DNA of 64,000 nucleotides. It comes from Patella vulgata (lineage: Eukaryota > Mollusca > Gastropoda > Patellidae). The stretch is taken from positions 11,814,001-11,878,000 of the forward strand of contig NC_065887.2 of assembly GCF_932274485.2 (NCBI RefSeq), written 5' to 3'. The notes beneath the pieces were generated by a model, which saw only the letters and a list, made by a program, of their open reading frames with translations, was not told the origin of the DNA and did not search any database. The stretch's first letter is position 1. Every line of letters starts with the position of its first letter. The translations under genes were made by a program, and so were the position numbers. Shown in pieces: positions 44,480-55,486 of this stretch.

Positions 44480-45123
44480 GTTTTCACGGCTCTTCTATTT
44501 ACATTCACATTGGAAGTGTCCAACAAAGTGAGATATTTTCGTATAAAAAAATCTGTCCCTAATTACATCCATAGTCAACTTGGACATTTTCTTGTAAACT
44601 AATTTTAAAATATTATTACTTTTATTACTAATAATTTATATAATTACATGTCACGTTAGGTGTGATTTAGAGCTAATCATATACGAAAGTAACGCAAAGC
44701 TAGCTACGAGACTCGAATAACCAGTGTAAAAGAGCCGATTCTCAATATTATTCATTATTTTTTCTTCACGTGGCCGAGAGAGATACATGTATAAATAGTA
44801 ATATTTTTACTATGACTCGGGTCGTTGATATAACCAGCGTAAAAGAGTGATCGATTCTAAAAATTATTGAAGATTTTATCTGCACGCGGCCGAGATATAA
44901 ATAGTAACATTTTAACTATGACTCGGGTCATTGATATTTTTGGTTCTGGACTTTCGAGTCTATTAATAAATAGCGATCGACTCAAATATTTTTGACATAA
45001 TGTTTTACAAAAACACGGTCGGACAATTATGTCCGGACGAAAGGCAATTTGGCCTGTCAAAAGGGGTCAATTCGCCCGGACATTGTCCGTGTCCGGACGC
45101 TTATTTCAGCGCTTGCACTGTAG

Positions 45124-45867
45124 TTGTCATATGGTGCATTAATGAACTGCATGTACAGGACCTTGTTGCAGTGCTTGTAAACTCTACAAATCAGAATATT
45201 ACAGGCATGAAGACAATTAATCCCATTTGGAATTTAGTTCTGGAGATATTTTTTAATTTTTGTCCTCCACTAAATCCCATTGCCTAAGAGCATTCAGGAA
45301 ATACCGCTCACTCTGTCTGCATGATATTTCTCTATGAAATAACAGACCTTCACGTTTGAAGCATGCTGTCACTCAGACACTCTAGCGCTTGCTTAAATCC
45401 CAATCTAGGTGCGTATTTTATTGCTCTCCTCGATCAACCAAAATCTCTCTCCCATCTGTATATTTTACATGTATTTCCCCAAAAGTCATATTTACTTCCC
45501 ATTAATTAGCTCTGTACCGATGTCAGTATTTTAATCTGTTATCGTTTCCCTTTGTAAGAATTGGTCATGAATGTGGTCGACATCACGCTATTTTAACAAT
45601 TTTCCAACTCTTGAAAGAAACATTCAGTGGGCAACTAAATGTGCCTAACACACCAACACCATACACAGTAACCCACCCAAAAGTGTTCCCTATTATTATT
45701 TATTAATAAACACCAAGTAACTGATTTTCAGCTAATCCATTATGCACAACTTCTGCCAAGACTCCATTTTTACATTCTCGGCGATAGCGGCATTATTCCA
45801 GGATCTCGCATGAAAATACTATTCTTTGATTACCATATAAGGCACCACAGGTCTGCCATATACAGCA
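45124..45867. other. Unassigned DNA
   Basis: No element or exon was recognised. Confidence 0.45.
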
Positions 45868-45970
45868 TTTTTTTTTTATATAAACAATATTTATTCAGAT
45901 AACTGAAAGGATTGGGGAACAGGACAAAGCCTATATCACCCCTCTCCAAGAGCATTTCACACCACATACA
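45868..45970 (-). repeat. Polyadenylated retroposon 3' end
   Basis: The minus strand reads GAGAGGGGTGATATAGGCTT, TGTCCTGTTCCCCAATCC, CTGAATAAATATTGTTTATA and a run of 10 A. The AATAAA signal with a genomic A-tail marks a LINE 3' UTR or processed pseudogene. No coding part was found upstream on that strand. Confidence 0.5.
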
Positions 45971-45999
45971 TGTAATATGGTTAATTTTGGCGTGAAAAC

Positions 46000-46220
46000 T
46001 TCTACAGGTCTAAGGGTCACAATTTTTATCCGATTTTGATGAAACTTGAAATGCAAGTTTATCTCAAAGATTTGGCTCCTTTTGATATTGGCATGTATTG
46101 GGTCGAAACTTCATGGATTATGGCCCCAGATTGTACGAAAATGGCTGCTCCTGGATTATGGCCACTGATTTTACCAAAAGTTAAAATTTTTTTTAGCTTG
46201 TTCTCTATCCATGTTTTTAG
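46000..46220 (+). repeat. Truncated copy of the 160-bp-unit element
   Basis: TCACAATTTTTATCCGATTT, TGATGAAACTTGAAATGCAA, CGAAACTTCATGGATTATGG and TTAGCTTGTTCTCTATCCAT match the A unit and the right end of the element at 50670-52340. The inverted-repeat ends are missing. Confidence 0.75.
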
Positions 46221-46639
46221 ATGTGAAGACCTGAAATAAGCTCTTGACACAATTACTGACATGTATACATGTACATCGATAGCCTTAGATTACCAATGGT
46301 AATTTACCATCCATACATGTGTATTATATGGAAAGACTTACTCACTATTGACAGACTCAGAATGACATTTTCCATCATCCGTCACAATGTTTAATTGGGA
46401 TTCTTGCTCTCCACCTACATATGTATTTATTGTTAATCCCTTTTTAATCAAAACTGAATAAACCTTTTTGACTGTTTTCTAATTGTCAAAAATGTATTCT
46501 TGCAAACCACATTTGTTTTTCCGGTGTTAAATTATCAGAGTTTCAATGCCGGACCTTGAGACAAGCCATTGTAAAAGATACGGGGGTTAAAAACATTTTT
46601 CTTCATGCACATGTATATTTTGTATGACTACATTTATAC

Positions 46640-48783
46640 CAGTGATGGGATTTCAAAATTTTCATGTCAGACATTTTTCTCGAAAATAAAGGGGCATAAA
46701 TCTTACCGTAATTTAAGCAGACGTTTTCAAAACACAACTAAGAATCATGTGTCAACAAAATATATTCAAATTCATATGTAAAAAAAACATAGGTGCACCT
46801 CGTTATATTTCATGTTTAAAACCCGTACGGTATTCAAATTTATGTCAATAATATTCCTACAAAATTACATGACATCGTAATACTATAGAATTGGCAGCGT
46901 GCCGACTGCTGCTGATCTGTTTCAAACTCCCCCAAAATTACCGTATTTTTCGGGTCATACGTCGGTACATTTTTCAGCAAAGTCCGACATTTGTCTGATA
47001 CTCCGTTTCGATTTATATACGGAAGGTAAAAAAATGACATCCCGAAATTTATTTCGCAGTAAACCGCAGTTAACGACGCCCTAATGAGCGAGTGTAACCA
47101 ACTTCTAAATAATTGCATTCAACTGTAGCACGCGCCATCGTCTAAAACAATTAACTACTTACGTCATTCCAATCGAAATATTCGTCAACATTTCTTAGCG
47201 TGTTTATTTATTTATTTAAAGACATAAACCCCCTTCAAAATATGATCATAAATCCGACAATATGCTATCAAAATTGAATCTTTTCTCGAACATCAGGCGT
47301 ATTGGATTCAGCACGTATACATCTCTTAATTTCACGTGTCTCGCGAGATTTGTACTTACATTTTAATTACTGAACTCTATAAGCGCCATGTGTGTGAAAT
47401 ATCTTTATTTAACTTCGGCTTCCACCGAAAATATATCACAGACAAGTTATCGGATACAATGTATGTTGATTTGAGGTGTTATATATAAGGGTGTGACGAT
47501 TAGTCGGTTTAGTCGGAGTCGGTTCGGTTTTACCTACAAACCGGTTCAAGTTTCAGGAAATCGATAGTCGTCTAAAAAATACAGCATGATATAAACCAGT
47601 CGCCCGAATATTATAACGGTTTTTTTTTAAAAAGATACATGTATTAATGATCGACAATTATGGGGGCGAATAAGCTACATCATTGATAAATGGTCGACAA
47701 TAATAATAATAACGAGACAGTATATACTATATTCAGTAATCGGTTGTGGATATTCTCGCGATTACAAGCGAGTGTGTTTTTGCATACCTAATGAAGTTAT
47801 TTTAAGAATACGTTATTTGATTGGTCCGTCGCTAAGGTCAATGGTTGAAGTGCCCAATCAGAAACAAGCAATCCTCCAGGTTAGGTCAATAGGCATGCGC
47901 ACTGAGCTGATGCCCAGATACGCTTTCTCGTCGGTTTATCACTAATATTGATCAATACGTCATTGTTTGAAGTTTTTTATATGTTGTATTTATTACTTTT
48001 ATTAAAAAGGTTAAACAGGAGATTTGAACAAACTACATAGTACAAACAAAACCAATTTTTTTAAATGTACTGGACACATAAAACATAGAACTGTATGTAT
48101 GTCGCCATTACAGTTTTAAGCTCCGTATATAAACTAATAAAGGCCAGTATATTAGCGTATATTCTAGACTATGGAAGACTAATATTTTTCAGTTAGTTTT
48201 CATTACCGACTAAACCGAATCGGTTCGGTTTTTTAGCAGCCGACTAACCGGTTCAAGTTTTGCTTAGTCGTCACACCCTTAGTTATATACTATCAGGATA
48301 TGTGACATATATGACTAATTTCAACGTGTTATTGTCCGACACAAAGGAGATTAAAACGTGAGACAATGGTCAATGGAGAAATCACGGGTTAATCAGATTA
48401 AGTTTCTAATAACTCTTATTGGATTGATATATCGTCCGACAAAGGAGAAGCAATGACTTCTGTTCAGGATTGATTTGATGAATTGTCCGATAAAGAATTA
48501 GTTCAGCCAATCAAGGCAGAATAGTAGTTCATAAGGTAGGTGTGTAAGACGATATAACACGATAAATAGTCGATCACTTAATTACCTAATCAAACAGCCT
48601 ATTATCAACGATAATCGGGTTGCACGGTAGTTATACACTCAGTACACTATATTAATTTTGGAATTTGAATATTATTCACCATGTCTTGATGTCCGATTGG
48701 GCATATTCCCGGTCGGACAATTTTGGGCGTTTCGAAAAAAGATTCGGACAAGTCCGGAATATACGGGTAAAATCGCATCACTG
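46640..48783. mobile_element. Older hAT element carrying a nested hAT
   Basis: The left end CAGTGATGGGATTT is mirrored by AAATCGCATCACTG at the right (12 of 14 pairs). The flanking octamers ATTTATAC and ATTAATAT agree at 6 of 8 positions, as expected of a decayed target duplication. Without the nested element it is about 1340 bp. Motifs such as TTGTCCGACACAAAGGAG, CGTCCGACAAAGGAG and TTGTCCGATAAAG recur in the right half and may be transposase-binding sites. No transposase frame was recognised. Confidence 0.7.
47486..48281. mobile_element. Nested hAT MITE with perfect 8-bp TSD
   Basis: GTTATATA lies at 47478-47485 and 48282-48289. The ends TAAGGGTGTGACGA and TCGTCACACCCTTA are exact complements, and subterminal GTCGGTTCGGTTTT motifs are repeated inverted at the other end. 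The element is 796 bp with no transposase. The intact duplication shows it is younger than its host. Inside are two inverted CCAAT boxes and a CATGCGCA motif (see findings). Confidence 0.92.
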
Positions 48784-48791
48784 ATTAATAT

Positions 48792-49679
48792 GCTGATCAC
48801 ATTCAGATTTTTTACGTTCAAAACCTGGGTTGTACTATGTACATGTATGTGTATGATTGAACTACATGTAGTTATAAGTTAGCACCTGCAGACAAATGTA
48901 GGGGTCTACAGAATTTTAAATGTGAAAACTTAGCTTGTATGTGTGTATGTAAAGGACTAAAATAGTACTGTAGGCTATGTAAACAGTATCACTGTACAGA
49001 ATTGGTGCCATATGGTAACCAAAGTTAGGTTATCTGGTTCATTTCAAACATATAACATCTACATCTGTTATTGTCTGTTTCTTCATCTAAACATTGTCCA
49101 CACCTTTATATGCATGGTTACTACCAAATTCTTTCCTAATTGACAGTATTGTTTTGTTATTCACTGACCTGTATTGAAATCTGGTTGTTGTCTATTGTCA
49201 ATCTCTCATTCATTAGGGTTTCACACTGCGTAGGGATTATTATTATTATTTTTCCATTAAAGCTATTTCCAACGTTCTGCGACAATGTGAAATGTCCGAA
49301 ATCACCGAAGTTGTCGTTTTTCTTTCGATTTTTTGCCGTAATGTTATCAATAATTGTCGGATTGTAATATTTGATACATTTTGACATAGCCAGAGACAAG
49401 GCACATAGCTAAGGTACTTTGGATTTTTTATTTTCGACGAATCTTCGGAGATATTAGGCGCCAAATTTTGAAAATTTAAATTTTTACGAAATGTTTTTTT
49501 ATTAATGAATATTTTTATGTGGTATTTTACCAAGGGTTAAAGGGTCATCTGATTTGACTGAAAGGGTGTGCCCTGATAAGGCGCAGTTTTTTAAATTTTT
49601 ATTTCTTTTTCGGATCATTTCGATTTAAAGGTGAAAAAATGAGCTATTCACAACCCATTCAGACTTTTCATATTTTAAT
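48792..49679. other. Unassigned AT-rich DNA
   Basis: Short ACATGTA motifs and (ATT)n at about 49236-49250. Frames on both strands around 49140-49533 overlap one another and show no coding pattern. Confidence 0.45.
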
Positions 49680-49689
49680 ATATTTTTTC

Positions 49690-50600
49690 GAAACTTTCAT
49701 AAACTAGTAGCAATAATCCATACGAAGAGAATGTATGTGAAAATTAGTTTGTAATATGAGCAGTTGTCGAGAAATGGGCAATTTTGCAGGAGTCACCCTT
49801 TACGCTAGTTTGCCTGTAAAAGAGTCAATTATTATTCGATTTTCATAAAAGTGACACCATTTGATGCGTAATGTCAATTTCAACAAGGTCAAACCAATTT
49901 AACATTTCCAATGTCACCGGAAATGACGTAATTTTGGCAAAAATTGTATTTATAGCCTTCAAAACCAGTATTTTATTCAAATGAGTCGTATTTGTTATTT
50001 GATTAAAATTTTGATATTTGATCCCAATCATCCAATAGAATGAACCCATACGATCATATAGGTATCACAAAATGGTTTCTAACTTGTTCAGTTGCGGAGA
50101 AATAGACAATTTTCAACAGGTAACTTTTCAAGGTTTTTGGTCCATAAAAATGTCAATTATTATTCGATTTTCATAAATTTTCACCGTGTGATACCTAATG
50201 CCATTTACGATTTCATACAAGTAATTTAACACTTTTACTGTCACCGGAAGAAATGTCATTTTGGCAAAAACTGTATTTTTAGCCTTCAAAACAGATATTT
50301 TATTCAAATGAGTCTAATTTGTAATGTTTTTAAAATTATGATATTTGATTCCAATCAACAAATAGATTGAACCCATACGATCATACAGATACCCAAAAAT
50401 GTTTTCTAACTTGTACGGTTGCAGAGAAATAAACGATTTTCTACAAGTCCCTTTTTCAAGGTTTTTGGTCTATAAAAGTGGCAATTATTATTCAATTTAC
50501 ATAAAAAAAATTCCATGTGATGCCTTATGCCATTTCTGATTTCATAAAACTAATTTAACATTTTCATTATCACCAGAAGTAATGTAATTTTGTCAGTATC
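49690..50600 (+). repeat. Tandem array, exact 328-bp period
   Basis: CAATTATTATTCGATTTTCA or its close variant starts at 49826, 50154 and 50482, exactly 328 bp apart both times. Other shared blocks are CCCATACGATCATA, TTTAACATTT, TCACCGGAA-TGACGTAATTTT, TAGCCTTCAAAAC and TTTTATTCAAATGAGTC. About 2.8 units are present. Equal spacing despite base differences means substitutions have outnumbered indels. Confidence 0.88.
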
Positions 50601-50669
50601 ACTTACATGTAACAAATGTATACAATGAATTGATATTGCTGGATTTGGTTGATTCTGCGTACATTTTAT

Positions 50670-52340
50670 TATACGCCCACATTTTCATGTGGACGTATTA
50701 TGCCGTCGCCCCTCTCCGTCCATCCGTCCGTCCGCTCGTCCACAATTGTTTGTGGACCTTCTACAGGTCACAATTCTTATCCGATTTCGACGAAACTTGA
50801 AATATAGGTTTATCCCCAAAAGATCTCGGCTGTTTTCGATATTGGCATGTATCGGATCGAAACTTCATGGATTATGGCCCCTGTTTGTACGAAAAATCAC
50901 GTTTTTAGCTTGTGGACCCTATAGAGGTCACAATTTTTATCCGATTTTGTTGAAACTTGAAATGTAAGTTTATAACACAAAGATCTCGGTTCCTTTCGAT
51001 ATTCGTGCATATCGGACCGTAACTTTCTGAATTATGACCCCTGATTGTACGAAAAATCACGTTTTTAGCTTGTGGACCCTATAGAAGTCATAATTTTTAC
51101 CCGATTTAAAAAAACGTATTATTATATCACCGTTACACCCTAGGGACGACTGAATTCGAATTCCGTGAAAATCGGCCCAAAATTGACAGACAAAATGGCC
51201 ACCGTTCGTTCTCAAATAGCGTAAGAAAATGGTATATCAAGGTTGTGGACCCTATAGAGGTCACAATTTTTATCCGATTTTGTTGAAACTGGAAATGTAA
51301 GTCTATAACCCAAAGATCTCGGTTCCTTTCAATATTCGCGCATATCGGACCGTAATTTCCTGAATTATGGCCCCTGATTGTACGAAAAATCGCGTTTTTA
51401 GCTTGTGGACCCTATAGAGGTCACAAGGAAAGCTGTCTAGTCGTTCGGATGGGACGAAAAACCGAGGTCCCGTGTACTCATTGGCGTGCACGTAAAAGAT
51501 CCCTTGAAAGTTGGAATTCGATATAAGAGCAGGCCGTGTTGCCGCTGTCCGGGCAAAATTTCCCTCATAGCACACTGTATGGCGTATGCCCGTCTTCATT
51601 AGCCCAGTTCGGACAAAACAGTAGGACGTTAAACCCCATTTCATTTCCTATAGAGGTCATAATTTTTATCCGATTTAAAAAAACGTATTATTATATCACC
51701 GTTACACCCTAAGGACGGCTGAGTTTGAATTTCATGAAAATCGGCCCAAAATTGACAGACAAAATGGCCGCCGTTATTTCTCTAATAGCGTAAAAATATG
51801 GTATATCAAGGTTGTGGACCCTATAGAGGTCCCAATTTTAATCCAATTTTGTTGAAACTTGAAATATAAGTTTATAACCCAAAGATCTCGGTTCCTTTCT
51901 ATATTTGCCCATATCGGACCGTAACTTCCTGAATTATGGCCCCTGATTGTACGAAAAATCATGTTTTTAGCTTGTGGACCCATTAGAGGTCATAATTTTT
52001 ATCCGATTTAAAAAAACGTATTATTATATTACCGTTCCACCCTAAGGACAGTTTAGCTTGAATTTTGTGAAAATTGCCCCAAAATTGACCGACAAAATGG
52101 CCACCGTTCTCAAATAGCGTAAAAATATGGTATATCAAGGTTATGGACCCTATAGAGGTAATAATTTTTATCCGATTTTGTTGAAACTTGAAATGTAAGT
52201 TTATAATACAAAGATCTCAGTTCCTTTCGATATATGCGCATATCGAATTGTAATTTCCTGAATTATGGCCCTTGATTGTAGGAAAAATCACTTTCTTGTT
52301 AGCTTGTTCTCTATCCATCTCTCGAAAATGTGGGCGTATC
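50670..52340 (+). mobile_element. Inverted-repeat element filled with 160/173-bp units
   Basis: The left end TACGCCCACATTTTC and the right end GAAAATGTGGGCGTA are exact complements; a flanking TA on each side fits Tc1/mariner-type insertion. A (GTCC)n-like stretch lies at 50715-50735. The interior is made of A units (160 bp; TGTGGACC at 50751, 50911, 51071) and B units (169-173 bp, containing TTTAAAAAAACGTATTATTA and CAAAATGGCC). The order is A-A-B-A-B-A-B-A. One B unit is interrupted by a SINE-A. The element is non-coding. Confidence 0.85.
51423..51646 (+). repeat. SINE-A, 5' truncated, nested in the 160-bp-unit element
   Basis: It begins AAGGAAAGCTGTCTAGTCGT and ends GACGTTAAACCCCATTTCAT. 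CCTATAGAGGTCA borders both sides, and removing 236 bases restores the 173-bp unit spacing, which confirms the insertion and its duplication. The body is close to the family reference, so the SINE is younger than the array. Confidence 0.93.
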
Positions 52341-52590
52341 CTGCCTGGCAGCCGCTGGTTTGATGTGTGCAATGCTTACGTGGAAACCTGTTTAATGGTT
52401 TCATCGGTACCGGAAGTGACATATGTTCAAGGGTAACGGGGCACCGGTGATACCCGTCATTACTGCGTCGCAGTTCTAGTTATTTCTTGTGATTACTCTT
52501 TGAAACTCCTTGTACATTTAGCAGCAAGCATTTTATTTTAAAATATGTAGGTTTTATACATTATTGGTATGAAAAAGTTCATATTACATG

Positions 52591-53431
52591 CAGGGCTGCC
52601 GACAACCAGTATCGCAGCGCAATTTGCGATACATATTTTGTCCGTTGCTGACCAAAAATTAAAATCTAACGTTTTTAATTCGCAGTTACTGCGAATCATT
52701 AATATGCCTGTCATTTTGGACATTGACACAAGAACAATCCACATTTTGAAGACTAGAAGGCTTACTAAACACTTTCAACGTGTATAAAATGTTGAATAAC
52801 ATTTTATAAACAAAACTGAATTCTCTGCGTGACATTTTCTTCTCGAACTACCCAGACACAATACTATATAACACAGGGACATAACTCTATGAATAGGGAC
52901 TATTAAACCGGAAATAGGGAATCAAGTAGTACCACTCACATTGCGAGACATCAAGTAATTATATCATATTCATTTTGAAAGAAATAAATCCAGTGTATCC
53001 CCCACGCATTGTAAATAAAATACATGTTAACGTATTGTAAAATGATAAATCAAAGTAAAAATTCCCGTAAAATATTGTTTATATTGCGTGTGTCTAGTTA
53101 ATCGAGGTGCGCCCGATTGAACGAAAAAATAGTAATACTACTAATACACGATAAAAAGCAGACAAATTGTTTTCTAACGAAGATTTCTAACGTCACAAAC
53201 TGTCACAAGTTCTTGTGGCAGTGCTAAAAAATCTAAGAATTTAAAGAATAGTCAGAATGGAATCTAATCATATTTGTTATAAATTAAAGTAATATCCTGT
53301 TATTTAGGTGTTTTACGTTGAAACTGAAAAACTGCTAATCAATTTTTAAATTTGCTAATCAAATTTGGCAAAATTGGACTTTTTGATTAGCAGTGCTGCT
53401 AATCAACTGTGAAAAATTACCGACAGCCCTG
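52591..53431. mobile_element. hAT MITE with perfect 8-bp TSD
   Basis: ATTACATG lies at 52583-52590 and 53432-53439. The ends CAGGGCTGCCGACA and TACCGACAGCCCTG are complementary at 12 of 14 positions; CAGGG is a classic hAT start. The interior has GCTAATCAA-type motifs repeated near the right end (53335-53410) and small palindromes (ATCGCAGCGCAATTTGCGAT, GCAGTTACTGC). No transposase remains. Confidence 0.9.
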
Positions 53432-53444
53432 ATTACATGTACAT

Positions 53445-54165
53445 GTACATGTAACAATTTCTATTTACTTCCATAGTTATTCCCCTTGCTCACTTTGTTG
53501 ATTCTTGTGATACTAGTTGCACATACATGAGCTTATATTATTTGATATACATAAATTTCTACACATTGTTCAGATTATCGATATGAAGTTTTTTGATTGG
53601 TGAAATTTATTGGTACATGTACATGTACTTCTAGAAGAGTCACTTTGTTGATCTTGTGAATGGTGTAAATAATATAATCTGCATGTTTATTTTTACCACT
53701 GTGCTCTCTGCTGTCTAAGTTTAGGTATGTAAACATTAGAATAAGTTCAAGGTGCTTTTGAAAATTTGATGACCATTCATGAACTCTTATGATATACATG
53801 TCTAATTGAATCGATACCCTTATTGACTGGATGCTGACGCTTTTGATTTCGACTTTGTCAAAATATAAAAAAAAAATACACAGCTTCGGTTAAATGTACA
53901 TTCATAAGAATTTGATAACTCTTCAATTTGTTAGCAAAGTCATATAGCACAATACTACTGCTTTCTTTGCATCCTGTGGCCACATTTTATTGTGGTGGGA
54001 ATATTCATATCGAAGTCGTAGTGATTACTATTAATAGTTTTGGAGAATTTTTTTCATCAAACGTCCTAGGCCCTAACCCATAAACATACATGTATCCTAT
54101 TGATAATCAGTCATACTTGTGTCTCCCCCAAAATCTACATGGTTATATTACAAAAGTGTTATTCT
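53445..54165. other. Unassigned, with ACATGTAC motifs
   Basis: (TACATG)n at 53432-53452 and 53613-53629 is typical of molluscan AT-rich DNA. No element or exon was recognised. Confidence 0.5.
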
Positions 54166-54169
54166 ACAA

Positions 54170-54600
54170 CTGCAATATCAACTTTCATTTTCAACGATTT
54201 TCGGTTATTACTGCCAGAGTTATGACCCTTTATCACTTTGAAATATCTTGTGGATGCTCTACAGGCTAAAGTTAATATCCGATTGACTTTAAATTTATTC
54301 ACACTATTTCAGGCCATGAGACAAAGAAGCCTATTGATTTTCAACTATTTCCGATTAATACTGCGAGCGTTATGACCCTTGACCTCTTTGAAAAATCTTG
54401 TAGAAGCTAAGTTAATATCTGGCTTTAAACTTATAAACAGTGTTTAAGGTTATGAGAAAAGAATCCTATTCATTTTCAACAATTTCCGATAATTACTGCC
54501 AGAGTTAAGGCCCTTGATCACTAGGAAAAATCTTGTTGACACTCTAGAGGCTAAAACTCCATTTCATTCATTCACTCTAGAGGCTTAAGTTAATATAAAT
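54170..54600 (+). repeat. Tandem array related to the 160-bp unit
   Basis: GTTATGACCCTT-type anchors lie at 54221, 54371 and 54506 (spacing 150 and 135). Each unit continues CTTGTGGATGCTCTACAGGC and TAAAGTTAATATCCGATTGA. The A unit at 50.9 kb has CTTGTGGACCCTATAGAGGT and CACAATTTTTATCCGATT at the same place, so the two arrays share an ancestor. This ACTCTAGAGG-type unit is common in bivalve genomes as I recall it. Confidence 0.75.
54553..54572 (+). repeat. 20-bp SINE-A tail insertion with 13-bp TSD
   Basis: CACTCTAGAGGCT lies at 54540-54552 and 54573-54585. Only AAAACTCCATTTCATTCATT lies between them, which is the extreme 3' end of SINE-A. It is an insertion aborted almost at once. Confidence 0.85.
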
Positions 54601-54899
54601 TGTTTAAGGTCATGAGACAAACAGTTGCAACAAATTCTCATGTTTTCTGATAATTACTTCATGGGTTATTACTCGTAATCAGCTGTTGTGTTTCGTTGCC
54701 TGGCAATCTTATCTTTGAGAAGTGCAGAAATATATACATCTACAGAATTGTGAATTGACGACTGATCTAATAAAAATTTCTTTTGTTTTTCACGGTACAC
54801 AAGTCTTTTATGTTTTAAGAGAATAAGAGATACATATTACTGTATCAGTATAGTTTTAATAAACCACATTAGTCTCAAAATGAGTGGAGTTTAAACCTA

Positions 54900-55355
54900 T
54901 GCTTTGTGTAAGGTCCCCTTCCACAGAAATGAGGTTAAACCTCTACCTCAATTCTCCCTATGTACATGTAGTAAACTTGCCAATAGTATTGTTAAAGATG
55001 TTCAGTTGATTTAGATTGGCACATGTCAATGTTTAACTGGACTAGTTCATCTACTTGTTTATGAAGGGGGCAATGGTTGGACTCAACCATTATTGTATAG
55101 ATGGCATGTGTCAAACAGAGTGAGAAATGATAAGATATCAATATTTACTGCCGAGCTGACACAAGGTGGAGTTATATTTGTACCTTAAATAATGCCAAAC
55201 ACTCAAATTGTCCCCTTCCTATCCTCGTCTTTACCTTCTAATAATGATCTTACATCAGGTTGTAAGTATGCTCTTTGTTCATCTAAACCATCCTTTTAAA
55301 AATCTTTGTTAGAAATTTGAGAAATTGTGGTCATTTATTTGAGTAGAAACTTCGA
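54900..55355. other. Unassigned DNA
   Basis: No element or exon was recognised. Confidence 0.45.
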
Positions 55356-55356
55356 T

Positions 55357-55486
55357 GGGTTGTATGGTTTCCTTCCACTGCTAAGACCCCTAACGTGCAA
55401 GAGAATCAATTTTTGAAATAAAAAATTTAACCATATCTTTGTCCTGTAATGACCTAGTTTGTGGAGTGGATGTTAATCTTTCACTG
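55357..55486 (+). repeat. V-SINE 3' half, degraded
   Basis: TGGTTTCCTTCCACTGCTAA, ACCCCTAACGTGCAAG, AATGACCTAGTTTGTGGAGT and GGATGTTAATC follow the V-SINE order. It is diverged, so old. Confidence 0.7.

Larger units (their letters stand above)
43899..45115 (-). mobile_element. hAT element, internally deleted, with 8-bp TSD
   Basis: CACTGTAG occurs at 43891-43898 and 45116-45123, directly outside CAAGCCTTGAAATAAC and its near complement CTTATTTCAGCGCTTG (13 of 16 pairs). Eight-base target duplications and ends of this kind are the marks of hAT transposons. The 1217-bp element contains GTCCGGAC-type subterminal motifs at both ends and a 14-bp-arm palindrome at 43922-43950. A transposase N-terminus lies on the minus strand (next entry). 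Confidence 0.85.

Noticed and set aside
49140-49533. Overlapping frames on both strands around 49.1-49.5 kb
   Set aside because: They are low-complexity AT-rich translations with no motif, and each strand's frame shadows the other.
50715-50735. Independent (GTCC)n microsatellite
   Set aside because: It sits at a fixed place just inside the left end of the inverted-repeat element, so it is treated as part of that element.
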